64,000 nucleotides of DNA from Bradyrhizobium sp. AZCC 2262 (GTDB taxonomy: Bacteria > Pseudomonadota > Alphaproteobacteria > Rhizobiales > Xanthobacteraceae), in contig NZ_JAZHRT010000001.1 in NCBI RefSeq assembly GCF_036924535.1, forward strand, positions 8,928,001-8,992,000, written 5' to 3'. Under the pieces are notes generated by a model that searched no databases, was not told the origin of the DNA, and saw only the letters and a program-made list of their open reading frames with translations. Below are positions 24,435-33,285 of this stretch, one piece after another. The position numbers were made by a program, and so were the translations under genes. The stretch's first letter is position 1, and every line of letters starts with the position of its first letter.

Positions 24435-25691
24435 ATGGCGGCGAAGCAGCGTTCACGGCGTATCACGCAGCCTGTCAAAAAGCGGCGAGCGAAGAAGCGC
24501 GTATCCGGCGCCGCGGCCAAAAAACGCGGCGGGCGCAAATCCGCCATTGCCGTGCCCGGCATGGTGGAAACCGCGCTGGCGGCCTTTGCGCATGAGGTGC
24601 GGACGCCGCTGACCGGCATCCTGGCGATCAGCAATCTGCTTGCGACGTCGGACCTCGACGAGCGCGAACGGCGCTGGGTCGACACCATCAAGGCGGGCGC
24701 GGAACATCTGGCGAGCCTGGCGACTCTGTTCGTCGATGCGGCGCGCAGTGGCGGTCCCGGGCTCGACGTGCGGCAGGACTTCTTCGACCTGCGCACGCTC
24801 GCCCGCAATGCCGGCGATTCGCTGACCGGCCGCGCGGCGGCCAAGGGTCTGCAATCGTCGGTCGTTATTTCCGAAAAGCTTCCGGCATTTGCGATCGGCG
24901 ATCCCGTCCGCCTGCGCGCCGCAGTGGAGAACCTGATCGACAATGCCGTGAAATTCACCGACCAGGGCAGCGTTGCACTCCAGGTTACGCCGCTGCGCGG
25001 CCCGAAAGGCAAGGTCGGCGTCACATTCGAGGTCTCCGACAGCGGGATCGGCCTCACGCTCGGCGAAATCAAACGCCTGTTTCGTCCGTTCTCGCAGGCC
25101 AATGTCTCCATTTCATCGCGCTACGGCGGCGCCGGGCTCGGACTGTCGTCGGTCAAGCAACTGGCGCGCGCCATGGGCGGCGACATCACCGTGGCGCAAC
25201 GCCGTGGCGGCGGCGCCACCTTTACCCTCAATGTCGTGATGTCAGCCGCAAAGGACGTGGAGACTGCGGCGTCCGGCGCCGCTGGCGAAGTATCGATCGG
25301 TTCGCCGCGGCCGTTGCGCCTGCTCAGCGTCGAGGACAATCCGTTCGGCCGCGTCGTGCTCAACGCGATCCTGACCGAACTCGGTCACCAGGCCGAGTTC
25401 ATCGGCCAGGGCGAGGCGGCGCCTGCGCGGCTTGCGCACGGCGCATTCGATGCGGTGCTGATGGACATGGTCTTGCCGGGGATCAACGGCATCGAAGCGA
25501 TCACGCGCATTCGCGCGCTTCAGCCGCCGCTCGGGCGCATTCCGATCATCGGCATATCCGGCCGCGGCGAGGACGAGGCGGCATCACGCGCCGCCGGCGC
25601 CGATATCTTTCTGGTCAAGCCTGTGTCTCCGCGCGCCCTGGCGACTGCGCTGCATGAAGCGACATCCCCTTCGGCAGCTGCGACTTCATGA
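24435..25691 (+). CDS. Soluble hybrid histidine kinase with receiver
   Basis: A 418-residue protein with no membrane segment. It has a strongly basic N-terminus (SRRITQPVKKRRAKKR, then KKRGGRK), an H-box AAFAHEVRTPLTGIL, a HATPase domain (AVENLIDNAVKFTDQG, DSGIGLTL, GGAGLGLSSVKQLA) and a C-terminal receiver (LLSVEDNPFGRVVL, phospho-acceptor in VLMDMVLPGING, FLVKPVS). The basic leader of about 40 residues could bind nucleic acid or membrane and is unusual. No partner regulator is adjacent. Its last 77 bases overlap the convergent YihY gene. Confidence 0.9.
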   Translation: MAAKQRSRRITQPVKKRRAKKRVSGAAAKKRGGRKSAIAVPGMVETALAAFAHEVRTPLTGILAISNLLATSDLDERERRWVDTIKAGAEHLASLATLFVDAARSGGPGLDVRQDFFDLRTLARNAGDSLTGRAAAKGLQSSVVISEKLPAFAIGDPVRLRAAVENLIDNAVKFTDQGSVALQVTPLRGPKGKVGVTFEVSDSGIGLTLGEIKRLFRPFSQANVSISSRYGGAGLGLSSVKQLARAMGGDITVAQRRGGGATFTLNVVMSAAKDVETAASGAAGEVSIGSPRPLRLLSVEDNPFGRVVLNAILTELGHQAEFIGQGEAAPARLAHGAFDAVLMDMVLPGINGIEAITRIRALQPPLGRIPIIGISGRGEDEAASRAAGADIFLVKPVSPRALATALHEATSPSAAATS

Positions 25692-26508
25692 TCGCCGCAT
25701 TCAGTTCGCCGCCGTAGACGAAAATCGCGGCAATGAAATACAGAAACACCAGCGCGATGATGACCGAGGCAAGCCCCGCATACATCGTCACGTAGTTGCT
25801 GGCGAAGCGCGCCAGATACTGGCCGAAAACGATGCCCGAGATCAGGGACGCCACCATCGTGAAGACGATGCCCGGAAGGATCTGCAGAAAACTTCGCCGG
25901 CCGCAGGGCAGCCAGGCATGCAGGACGAACAGCGCCACAATCATCGCCGTGATGGTAATGCCGTAGCGGGCGAAAAACAGGAAGTTTTCGTTGCTCTCGA
26001 CAAAGAACGGAATGTGGCGGCGTGCCGTTTCCAGGATCAGGGGGCCGAGCACGATCAGGAACGCCATGGCGAGCGAGGTGAAGGCGGCGACCAGCGTATA
26101 GCCGATCGATTCCAGCCGCAGCCAGTACCATGCCCGCGGCTCAACCACCGAATAGGCGCGATTCAGCGCGACCCGCACCGCCTCGACGCCGTTGGAGGCG
26201 AAATAGACCGCCAGCACCGCGCCGACGGTCAGGATGTCGCCGCGCGTCGTGGTCAGCACATCGTGGATTTCGCCTGACAGCGCGTCCGCGACCTGTTGCG
26301 GCCAGGTCTGCAGCAACAGCCCCACGGCCCCGTCGGCGAGTTCCTTGGAGCCGAAAAAGCCGGCCAGTGACGTCAGCACGATCAGGAACGGGAACAGCGC
26401 CATCAGCGTCGACAGCGCGATATGGCTCGCGATCGCCCAGCCGTCATCGGCAAGGAACGTATAGAACGCCTCCATCACGACGAGGTAGACGTAGCGAATG
26501 AGCCTCAC
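25615..26508 (-). CDS. YihY/BrkB-family membrane protein
   Basis: A 297-residue inner-membrane protein with about six membrane segments. Family patterns are visible in DGWAIASHIALSTLMALFPF near the N-terminus, the helix with NGVEAVRVALNRAY, and ALVFLYFIAAIFVYGGELNA near the end. The physiological role of this family is not settled; it was formerly mis-assigned as RNase BN. It is convergent with the hybrid-kinase gene, with a 77-base overlap. Confidence 0.9.
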   Translation of the reverse strand: MRLIRYVYLVVMEAFYTFLADDGWAIASHIALSTLMALFPFLIVLTSLAGFFGSKELADGAVGLLLQTWPQQVADALSGEIHDVLTTTRGDILTVGAVLAVYFASNGVEAVRVALNRAYSVVEPRAWYWLRLESIGYTLVAAFTSLAMAFLIVLGPLILETARRHIPFFVESNENFLFFARYGITITAMIVALFVLHAWLPCGRRSFLQILPGIVFTMVASLISGIVFGQYLARFASNYVTMYAGLASVIIALVFLYFIAAIFVYGGELNAAIMKSQLPKGMSLHAAQSPGRAETQA

Positions 26509-26666
26509 ATCTCACCTCGATCAGGGGGCAGCGATCCGGTCCCAAAGCTTGGACTAACATCTGATATTATTGGATTAAAGGCCAGATCGTCGATTGGTTG
26601 CGCGAGGAGATGTGCGAGGACCGTGAACGTGTGGAAGTCGGCGCTTCGCGGTGTTATGTAGCGCCG

Positions 26667-26861
26667 ATGGCATCCTTCTTGAGTTCGATCGTTCTCCCGG
26701 TCGCGGTTGCGGCCGTGGCTATCGTGCTACTGCTCGGCCTCGTCAACATGATGCGGGGCGGCTCGCCGAGCCGCTCGCAGAACCTGATGCGGCTCCGGGT
26801 GTTGCTGCAGTTCATCGCCATCGTCATCACCATGGTCGTGGTCTGGGCGATGGGCAAATAA
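26667..26861 (+). CDS. Twin-transmembrane HIG1-domain-like protein
   Basis: A 64-residue protein starting MASFLSSIVLPVAVAAVAIV. It has two membrane helices (about 5-27 and 43-62) flanking a loop MMRGGSPSRSQNLMRLR, the pattern of short HIG1-like twin-TM proteins common in alphaproteobacteria. It is 20 bases upstream of the adenosyltransferase gene and likely co-transcribed with it. Confidence 0.85.
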   Translation: MASFLSSIVLPVAVAAVAIVLLLGLVNMMRGGSPSRSQNLMRLRVLLQFIAIVITMVVVWAMGK

Positions 26862-26881
26862 GAGCGAAAAGGGGCGCGCCA

Positions 26882-27454
26882 ATGGTCGTACTCAACCGCA
26901 TCTATACCAAGACCGGCGATGACGGCACCACGGCGCTCGGCAGCGGCGAACGCCGCCCGAAATACGATCTGCGCATCGCAGCCTACGGCACCGTGGACGA
27001 GACCAACGCCGCCATCGGCCTGGTGCGGCTGCACCTTGCCGAGGCGCGCGAACTCGATGCGATGCTGGGCCGGATACAGAACGATCTGTTCGATCTCGGG
27101 GCCGATCTCGCGGTGCCCCAGCGCGACGGCAAGGCCGAGCGGTTGCGGATGCTCTCAAGCCAGGTCGAACGGCTCGAGCACGACATCGACGGCCTGAACG
27201 AGCATCTCGCGCCGCTGACCTCGTTTGTGCTGCCGGGCGGCACCCCCGCCGCCGCATACCTGCATCTCGCCCGCACCATATGTCGCAGGGCGGAACGGAT
27301 GATGGTGGAACTCGCCGCGAACCCTGAGGAGCCGGTCAGCGGAGCGGCCATTCAGTATATGAACCGCCTGTCCGATTTTCTGTTCGTCGCCAGCCGCGCC
27401 ATGAACGATAATGGGGCCGGAGACGTGTTGTGGGTACCCGGTCAAAACCGCTAA
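26882..27454 (+). CDS. Cob(I)alamin adenosyltransferase, PduO type
   Basis: A 190-residue enzyme that makes adenosylcobalamin from cob(I)alamin and ATP. The N-terminal ATP-binding motif YTKTGDDGTTALGSGER and the core AAYGTVDETNAAIG (residues about 38-51) are diagnostic, as are ICRRAERMMVELA and YMNRLSDFLFVASR. Adenosylcobalamin would serve methylmalonyl-CoA mutase or ribonucleotide reductase encoded elsewhere. It lies upstream of etfBA in the same direction. Confidence 0.93.
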   Translation: MVVLNRIYTKTGDDGTTALGSGERRPKYDLRIAAYGTVDETNAAIGLVRLHLAEARELDAMLGRIQNDLFDLGADLAVPQRDGKAERLRMLSSQVERLEHDIDGLNEHLAPLTSFVLPGGTPAAAYLHLARTICRRAERMMVELAANPEEPVSGAAIQYMNRLSDFLFVASRAMNDNGAGDVLWVPGQNR

Positions 27455-27590
27455 GGTAGGCCCTATTCCGGGACTGATTTTTGGCTTTCGCGCGTTGACC
27501 GCCGATAGCGGGACCTTTAGGTTCCGCGCCCAAGCCATAACGAGCTAATACCAAGCCAATTTAACCCAGAATTCAAGCGAAAGAGGATCG

Positions 27591-28340
27591 ATGAAGGTTC
27601 TTGTGCCGGTAAAGCGGGTGGTCGATTACAACGTCAAGGTCCGCGTCAAGAGCGACGGAACGGGCGTCGAACTGGCCAACGTCAAGATGTCGATGAATCC
27701 GTTCGACGAAATCGCCGTCGAGGAAGCACTGCGCCTGAAGGAAGCCGGCAAGGCGACCGAAGTGGTGGTGGTGTCAATCGGCCCGGCGCAGGCCTCGGAG
27801 ACGATCCGGACCGGTCTTGCGATGGGCGCCGACCGCGGCATCCTCGTCAAGGCCGAAGGCAATGTGGAGCCCTTGGCGGTCGCCAAGATTCTCAAGGCTG
27901 TCGCGGACGCTGAAAAGCCCGGCCTGATCATTCTCGGCAAGCAGGCGATCGACGACGATTCGAACCAGACCGGCCAGATGCTGGCCGCCCTGCTCGGATG
28001 GTCGCAGGCCACCTTCGCCTCCAAGCTGGAAGTCGACGGAAGCGACTTCAAGGTCACCCGCGAAGTCGACGGCGGCCTCCAGACCGTGAAGCTGAAGGGA
28101 CCGGCGATCGTCACCACCGATTTGCGTCTGAACGAGCCGCGCTATGCGTCGCTGCCCAACATCATGAAGGCGAAGAAGAAGCCGATCGACGACAAGAGCG
28201 CGTCCGATTACGGCGTCGATCTCACGCCGCATCTCGAAGTGCTCAAGACGTCAGAACCGCCCGGCCGCAAGGGAGGCGTCAAGGTCAAGGACGTGGCCGA
28301 GCTGATTTCGAAACTCAAGACCGAAGCCGGGGTTCTCTGA
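27591..28340 (+). CDS. etfB: Electron-transfer flavoprotein beta subunit
   Basis: A 249-residue subunit starting [19 protein letters not shown] with AGAGGATCG upstream. It has the ETF-beta signature [17 protein letters not shown] and the AMP-binding [20 protein letters not shown]. It forms the heterodimer with EtfA and carries electrons from acyl-CoA and other dehydrogenases to ETF-quinone oxidoreductase. The stop overlaps the etfA start (TGATG). Confidence 0.96.
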   Translation: MKVLVPVKRVVDYNVKVRVKSDGTGVELANVKMSMNPFDEIAVEEALRLKEAGKATEVVVVSIGPAQASETIRTGLAMGADRGILVKAEGNVEPLAVAKILKAVADAEKPGLIILGKQAIDDDSNQTGQMLAALLGWSQATFASKLEVDGSDFKVTREVDGGLQTVKLKGPAIVTTDLRLNEPRYASLPNIMKAKKKPIDDKSASDYGVDLTPHLEVLKTSEPPGRKGGVKVKDVAELISKLKTEAGVL

Positions 28341-29284
28341 TGACGACGCTATTGATTGCCGAGCACGACAACGCGTCGATCAAGGACGCGACCAACAAGG
28401 CGCTGACGGCGGCAGCCGCGCTCGGCGCCGAGGTACATGTGCTGGTCGCCGGTGAAAACGCCAAGGCGGCAGCCGATGCCGCAGCCAAGCTTGCCGGCGT
28501 CACGAAGGTGCTGCTCGCCGATAACGCCGCGTATGCTCACGACCTCGCCGAGCCGCTGGCCGCGCTGATCGTGTCGCTGGCGCCTTCCTATGACGCCTTC
28601 GTCGCGCCTGCGACCTCGCGCTTCAAGAACGTGATGCCGCGCGTCGCAGCGTTGCTCGACGTGATGCAGGTTTCGGAAATCATCAAGGTGGTTTCCCCTG
28701 ACACCTTCGAGCGGCCGATCTATGCCGGCAACGCCATTCAGACGGTGAAGTCGAAGGATGCCAAGAAGGTCATCACGGTGCGGACCTCGACCTTCGCCGC
28801 GGCCGGCGACGGCGGCAGTGCGACGGTGGAGAACGCCACGGCTGCGGCCGATCCGGGCCTATCCAGCTTCGTCGGGGAGGAGGTTGCGAAGAGCGACCGT
28901 CCGGAACTGACGTCGGCAAAGATTATCGTTTCCGGTGGCCGCGCCATGCAGAGCCGCGAGAACTTTGCCAAATATATCGAGCCGCTCGCCGACAAGCTCG
29001 GCGCCGGCGTCGGCGCCTCGCGCGCCGCGGTCGATGCCGGCTATGCGCCGAACGACTGGCAGGTCGGCCAGACCGGCAAGGTGGTGGCCCCGGAACTATA
29101 TGTGGCCATCGGTATCTCCGGCGCGATCCAGCATCTCGCCGGGATGAAGGATTCCAAGGTGATCGTTGCGATCAACAAGGATGAAGACGCGCCGATCTTC
29201 CAGGTTGCCGATTATGGCCTGGTGGCGGACCTCTATCAGGCGGTTCCTGAACTGACCGAAGCGCTCGGCAAGCTCGGAAAGTAA
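28340..29284 (+). CDS. etfA: Electron-transfer flavoprotein alpha subunit
   Basis: A 314-residue subunit. The C-terminal FAD-binding domain shows [54 protein letters not shown] and [19 protein letters not shown], all standard for EtfA. It is translationally coupled to etfB. A strong hairpin follows 12 bases after the stop. Confidence 0.96.
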   Translation: MTTLLIAEHDNASIKDATNKALTAAAALGAEVHVLVAGENAKAAADAAAKLAGVTKVLLADNAAYAHDLAEPLAALIVSLAPSYDAFVAPATSRFKNVMPRVAALLDVMQVSEIIKVVSPDTFERPIYAGNAIQTVKSKDAKKVITVRTSTFAAAGDGGSATVENATAAADPGLSSFVGEEVAKSDRPELTSAKIIVSGGRAMQSRENFAKYIEPLADKLGAGVGASRAAVDAGYAPNDWQVGQTGKVVAPELYVAIGISGAIQHLAGMKDSKVIVAINKDEDAPIFQVADYGLVADLYQAVPELTEALGKLGK

Positions 29285-29296
29285 TAATTATACGCG

Positions 29297-29319
29297 GGCC
29301 GGACGCACAACGTCCGGCC
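29297..29319. terminator. Terminator-like hairpin after etfA
   Basis: GGCCGGACG (29297-29305) and CGTCCGGCC (29311-29319) form a perfect 9-bp GC-rich stem with a 5-base loop, followed by GGTGTTTACTTT. The T content is weak, but position just after the etfBA operon supports termination. Confidence 0.65.
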
Positions 29320-29332
29320 GGTGTTTACTTTA

Positions 29333-29382
29333 AAAGCGTTTTCAAGCGAGGATTTCCGGCTTCGCGTGAAGAAAACGTGCCA
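29333..29382. repeat. AAAGCGTTTTC-type palindromic repeat, copy 1
   Basis: AAAGCGTTTTCAAGCGAGG...CCGGCTTCGCGTGAAGAAAACG is a diverged member, in reverse orientation, of the family also present at 33225 and 47810. It lies between etfA and the 3-hydroxybutyryl-CoA dehydrogenase gene. Confidence 0.7.
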
Positions 29383-29477
29383 AAGATGGGGACTGAAACC
29401 TCGATTCTGATTATATCGTATCTGAGGTTCGAAAGATGAACAGGCGCGGTGTGCGCGCCGTTCCGGTGGATGACAAG

Positions 29478-30359
29478 ATGGCGGTGACAATCAAGAAGGT
29501 CGGCGTGATCGGCTCGGGCCAGATGGGCAGCGGCGTCGCGCATGTGGCGGCGCTCGCCGGTTTCGACGTGGTGCTCAACGACGTCTCCGACGAACGGCTG
29601 AAGTCGGCGATGGCGACCATCAACGGCCATTTGTCGCGCCAGGTTGCCAAGCAGACCGTCACCGAGGACGCGCGCAAAAAGGCGCTTACCCGGATTACCT
29701 CTACCGAGACGCTGGATGGCTTGGCGGACTGCGACCTCGTGATCGAGACCGCGGTCGAAAAGGAGGAGGTCAAGCGCAAGATCTTTCACGAGCTCTGCGC
29801 GGTGCTGAAGCCGGAAGCGATCGTCGCGACCAACTCCTCCTCGATCTCGATCACCCGGCTTGCCGCCTCGACCGATCGTCCCGAGCGCTTCATCGGCATT
29901 CATTTCATGAATCCGGTGCCGGCCATGGAACTGGTCGAGCTGATCCGCGGCATCGCCACCGACGATTCCACCTTCGAAACGGCAAAGGAATTTGTCGGCA
30001 AGCTCAACAAGCAGATCGCGGTATCGGAAGATTTTCCGGCCTTCATCGTCAACCGCATCCTGCAGCCGATGATCAACGAGGCGATCTACACGCTCTATGA
30101 GGGTGTCGGAAACGTCGAGGCGATCGACGCCGCCATGAAGCTCGGCGCGCATCACCCGATGGGGCCGTTGGAACTTGCCGATTTCATCGGTCTCGACACG
30201 TGCCTGTCGATCATGCAGGTACTGCATGAGGGGCTGGCGGATTCGAAATACCGGCCGTGCCCGCTGCTGGTGAAATATGTCGAGGCCGGATGGCTCGGCC
30301 GCAAGACGCAGCGCGGTTTCTACGACTATCGCGGCGACAAGCCGGTTCCGACGCGCTAG
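29478..30359 (+). CDS. 3-hydroxybutyryl-CoA dehydrogenase
   Basis: A 293-residue NAD-dependent enzyme interconverting 3-hydroxybutyryl-CoA and acetoacetyl-CoA. The start MAVTIKKVGVIGSGQMG matches relatives; an upstream ATG at 29436 would add 14 residues not typical of the family. Motifs: GVIGSGQMGSGVAHVAAL, IETAVEKEEVKRKIF, TNSSSISITRLA, IGIHFMNPVPAMELVELI with the catalytic His, and LGAHHPMGPLELADFIGLD. Its place beside etfBA fits fatty-acid or polyhydroxybutyrate metabolism. Confidence 0.94.
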   Translation: MAVTIKKVGVIGSGQMGSGVAHVAALAGFDVVLNDVSDERLKSAMATINGHLSRQVAKQTVTEDARKKALTRITSTETLDGLADCDLVIETAVEKEEVKRKIFHELCAVLKPEAIVATNSSSISITRLAASTDRPERFIGIHFMNPVPAMELVELIRGIATDDSTFETAKEFVGKLNKQIAVSEDFPAFIVNRILQPMINEAIYTLYEGVGNVEAIDAAMKLGAHHPMGPLELADFIGLDTCLSIMQVLHEGLADSKYRPCPLLVKYVEAGWLGRKTQRGFYDYRGDKPVPTR

Positions 30360-30468
30360 CCGTTGCCCTCCACGGGTATCGAACGGTTGCCCCAACACTG
30401 AGCCGCAATCTCCAGCATTTGTTAACCTTCGCTGGTTACGGTGCCCTCACGTTTGAGGAGCGCTGCGT

Positions 30469-30648
30469 ATGGATATGATGGCTGTAGTTTCGAGCATGCT
30501 GGCGATGCAGGCGGCGGGCACGCAGCAGCAGATCCAGACCTCGATCATCAAGCAGAACATGGACGCGGAGAAAGCCGCGGTCCAGACGCTGCTGGGTACA
30601 GCCAATCTCGCCCCCGGTGTCGGCGGCAATCTCAATATTGCGGCCTAA
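30469..30648 (+). CDS. Small YjfB-type putative motility protein
   Basis: A 59-residue protein, MDMMAVVSSMLAMQAAGTQQ through QTLLGTANLAPGVG, ending NIAA. GAGGAG lies eight bases before the ATG. The N-terminal hydrophobic helix followed by a Gln-rich stretch and a closing Gly-rich tail is the pattern of the small YjfB family named for motility. Its stop overlaps the end of the convergent tlpA gene by 4 bases. Confidence 0.75.
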   Translation: MDMMAVVSSMLAMQAAGTQQQIQTSIIKQNMDAEKAAVQTLLGTANLAPGVGGNLNIAA

Positions 30649-31334
30649 AGCCCCGCCTTTACCGGCTCCATCGCGGCCTTGATCAGCTTGATCGCATCCT
30701 CGCTGGCCCATTCGGCGGGACCGGCAAGGTTGGCGATTTCGCAGCCCTTGCCATCCACGAGTATCGAGGTCGGCATGCCCAAGGCCTTGCCTATGGTCTT
30801 AAGATCCTGAAAAACCTTGGCTTTTGAGTCGGTGAAATAGCCGAGCTGGGTCAGATTGGCCTCTTTGAGGAAGTTTCGGGGCTTATCCGGATCGCGGGTG
30901 TCGATATTGACGGCAACCACCTCGAAATCCTTGCCCCCGAGCTTAGCCTGCAAATTGTCGAGCGCCGGCATCTCTTTACGACAAGGCACGCACCAGGTGG
31001 CCCACAGGTTCACCAGCACGGTCTTGCCGCGCCATTCCGACAGCTTTCGGGGCTTGCCGCCGGCATCCTCGAAGGCGAGGTCGGGGAGCCGCAGTGGGCT
31101 CGTCGCCATGGTCAGCGCGGCCACCTCGCCATGCGCCAGCGGCGCGATTCTGCGGGCCAGTTCGACCGCGCCCGTGCAGGAGGGATCGCCGCCCGTGCCG
31201 CGCTTGAAGCCGCCGAGCCCGTAAAACGCGCCCAATCCGATCACGCCGACGGCCACCACCGCACCGATGGCGATCGGGATCCGGCGCATTGCGGCCGGGC
31301 GGGGCGGGGATATTTCGGGCATATCGTTTGTCAT
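30645..31334 (-). CDS. tlpA: Thioredoxin-like membrane-anchored disulfide reductase
   Basis: A 229-residue protein with an N-terminal anchor (about 17-42) and a periplasmic thioredoxin domain. The active site is WATWCVPCRKEMPAL, the WCVPC version known from Bradyrhizobium TlpA, and the cis-proline segment ALGMPTSILVD is present. TlpA reduces cysteines in the copper chaperone ScoI and in CoxB for maturation of the aa3 oxidase. Two additional cysteines (PSCTG and KGCEI), also present in characterised TlpA, can form the structural disulfide. It is divergent from argH, as in Bradyrhizobium. Confidence 0.93.
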   Translation of the reverse strand: MTNDMPEISPPRPAAMRRIPIAIGAVVAVGVIGLGAFYGLGGFKRGTGGDPSCTGAVELARRIAPLAHGEVAALTMATSPLRLPDLAFEDAGGKPRKLSEWRGKTVLVNLWATWCVPCRKEMPALDNLQAKLGGKDFEVVAVNIDTRDPDKPRNFLKEANLTQLGYFTDSKAKVFQDLKTIGKALGMPTSILVDGKGCEIANLAGPAEWASEDAIKLIKAAMEPVKAGL

Positions 31335-31452
31335 CCTGTATCAGATACGGCTATGCAGGGCTCAAGACTATGGTCGAGTTACGGTCGAAACCGGCGCGGT
31401 GTTTCGCCTCGTTCGACGATAAATGGCAGGACATGGCAGGGCCAGAGAAGTC

Positions 31453-32850
31453 ATGAGCAACAAGATGTGGGGCGGCCGGTTCACCGAGCGCCCCGATGCG
31501 ATCATGGAGGAAATCAACGTCTCCATCGACGTTGACCGTCACCTCTATGCCCAGGACATCGCCGCGTCCAAGGCCCACGCGGCGATGCTGGCCGCACAAG
31601 GCATTATCACCGCGACTGATGCGAAAAATATTGGCAAGGGTCTAGACACGATTTTGTCAGAAATCGGCAAGGGCGCGTTCAACTTCAAGCGCGCGCTCGA
31701 AGACATCCATATGAATGTCGAGAGCCGGCTTTCCGAACTGATCGGGCCGGCCGCGGGACGGCTGCACACCGCACGCTCCCGCAACGATCAGGTCGCGACC
31801 GATTTCCGGCTCTATGTCCGCGACACGATCGACGAGACGGATGCGGCGCTGGCGGCCTTCCAGCATGCCTTGGCCAGCCGCGCACTGGAACATGCCGCGA
31901 CCGTGATGCCGGGATTTACCCATCTGCAGACCGCCCAGCCGGTGACGTTCGGGCACCATCTGCTCGCCTATGTCGAGATGGCCGCGCGCGACCGCGGCCG
32001 CTTCGCCGATGCGCGCAAGCGGCTGAACGAATCGCCGCTTGGGGCCGCCGCGCTGGCCGGAACCTCGTTTCCGATCGACCGGACGACGACCGCCAAGGCG
32101 CTCGGCTTCGACCGCCCGATGGCCAATTCGCTCGACGCGGTCTCGGACCGCGACTTCGTGCTGGAGACGCTGTCGGCGGCGTCGATCGCGGCCGTGCACA
32201 TGTCGCGCTTTGCCGAGGAAATCGTGATCTGGACCTCGCCGCTGGTGGGCCTCGTGCGACTCAGTGACAAGTTCACCACCGGTTCCTCGATCATGCCGCA
32301 GAAGCGCAATCCGGACGCGGCCGAACTGGTGCGCGCCAAGACCGGCCGGGTGATCGGCGCGCTCAACGGTCTCCTGATTGTGATGAAGGGGCTGCCGCTC
32401 GCCTATCAAAAGGACATGCAGGAGGACAAACAGGGCGCCATGGAGGCGTTTGCCGCGCTGTCGCTGGCGATCCGGGCCATGACCGGCATGGTGATCGATC
32501 TGGTGCCCGACGAGGCGCGGATGAAGGCCGCTGCCGGCGAGGGCTATGCCACCGCCACCGATCTGGCCGACTGGCTGGTGCGGACGCTGAAAATGCCGTT
32601 CCGCGATGCCCACCACGTCACCGGGCGAATCGTCGGCTTGGCGTCAAAACAGGGCGTGGCGCTGCACGAACTGCCGCTCAAGGCGATGCAGGAGGTCGAG
32701 CCGAAGATCACCGCCGACGCCCTGCGCGTCCTATCGGTGGAAGCCTCCGTCAAGAGCCGGACCAGTTATGGCGGCACCGCGCCGAAGAACGTGGTTTCGC
32801 AGGCCAAAGCCTGGCTGAAACGGTTGGAAAAAGAGCAAAAATTGGGCTGA
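31453..32850 (+). CDS. argH: Argininosuccinate lyase
   Basis: A 465-residue enzyme of the fumarase/aspartase superfamily, cleaving argininosuccinate to arginine and fumarate. [15 protein letters not shown] at the start is characteristic, with [20 protein letters not shown], the [14 protein letters not shown] region and the signature loop [18 protein letters not shown]. The start at 31453 is preferred over 31423 because it gives the family N-terminus. Confidence 0.97.
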   Translation: MSNKMWGGRFTERPDAIMEEINVSIDVDRHLYAQDIAASKAHAAMLAAQGIITATDAKNIGKGLDTILSEIGKGAFNFKRALEDIHMNVESRLSELIGPAAGRLHTARSRNDQVATDFRLYVRDTIDETDAALAAFQHALASRALEHAATVMPGFTHLQTAQPVTFGHHLLAYVEMAARDRGRFADARKRLNESPLGAAALAGTSFPIDRTTTAKALGFDRPMANSLDAVSDRDFVLETLSAASIAAVHMSRFAEEIVIWTSPLVGLVRLSDKFTTGSSIMPQKRNPDAAELVRAKTGRVIGALNGLLIVMKGLPLAYQKDMQEDKQGAMEAFAALSLAIRAMTGMVIDLVPDEARMKAAAGEGYATATDLADWLVRTLKMPFRDAHHVTGRIVGLASKQGVALHELPLKAMQEVEPKITADALRVLSVEASVKSRTSYGGTAPKNVVSQAKAWLKRLEKEQKLG

Positions 32851-32952
32851 GGGAAAAGATTTCGCTGCAATTTCTTGGGTTTCCGTTGCCCATCGGCACT
32901 CGCCAGACTACGGCAATCTTTGTATGGTGCGGCGCGCATTGGGGATTTCGTC

Positions 32953-33216
32953 GTGATCAATAGCTACCGCCCGTCATCGTCGGGATGGGCCATCATCCTG
33001 TTGAGCGTGACCGCGCTCGCGCTCGGGGGCTGCGGACGCAAGGCCGGGCTCGATCTGCCTCCGACCGCGGCGGCGCCGCAGGCCACGTCGTCGGATACCG
33101 AGGCGGAGCGCGCGGCGCAGCCCGGCGTCTTCAATTCGACCTACGGATCCGAGGCAGGCCCCAGCGCCCCCAAGGGCGGCAAGAAGAGAATCGTTCTCGA
33201 TCCGCTGCTGGACTGA
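32953..33216 (+). CDS. lptM: Small LptM-like lipoprotein
   Basis: An 87-residue lipoprotein starting at GTG 32953 with GGGGA upstream. The signal ends in the lipobox LALGGC, followed directly by GRKAGLDLPP, which fits the short LptM/YifL lipoproteins that assist assembly of the LPS translocon LptDE and lie beside lysA in many proteobacteria. The tail is disordered and ends KKRIVLDPLLD. The gene sits 102 bases after argH and 69 before lysA. Confidence 0.8.
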   Translation: MINSYRPSSSGWAIILLSVTALALGGCGRKAGLDLPPTAAAPQATSSDTEAERAAQPGVFNSTYGSEAGPSAPKGGKKRIVLDPLLD

Positions 33217-33224
33217 GGCTTGCT

Positions 33225-33275
33225 TTGACGCGTTTTCCTGACGCGAACCGGTGCCCACTTCGCTTGAAAACGCTA
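33225..33275. repeat. AAAGCGTTTTC-type palindromic repeat, copy 2
   Basis: GACGCGTTTTCCTGACGCGA-ACCGGT-GCCCACTTCGCTTGAAAACG is a near-palindromic 50-bp element placed 11 bases before the lysA start, so it forms most of the lptM-lysA spacer. Confidence 0.75.
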
Positions 33276-33285
33276 TAGGCGCGCC

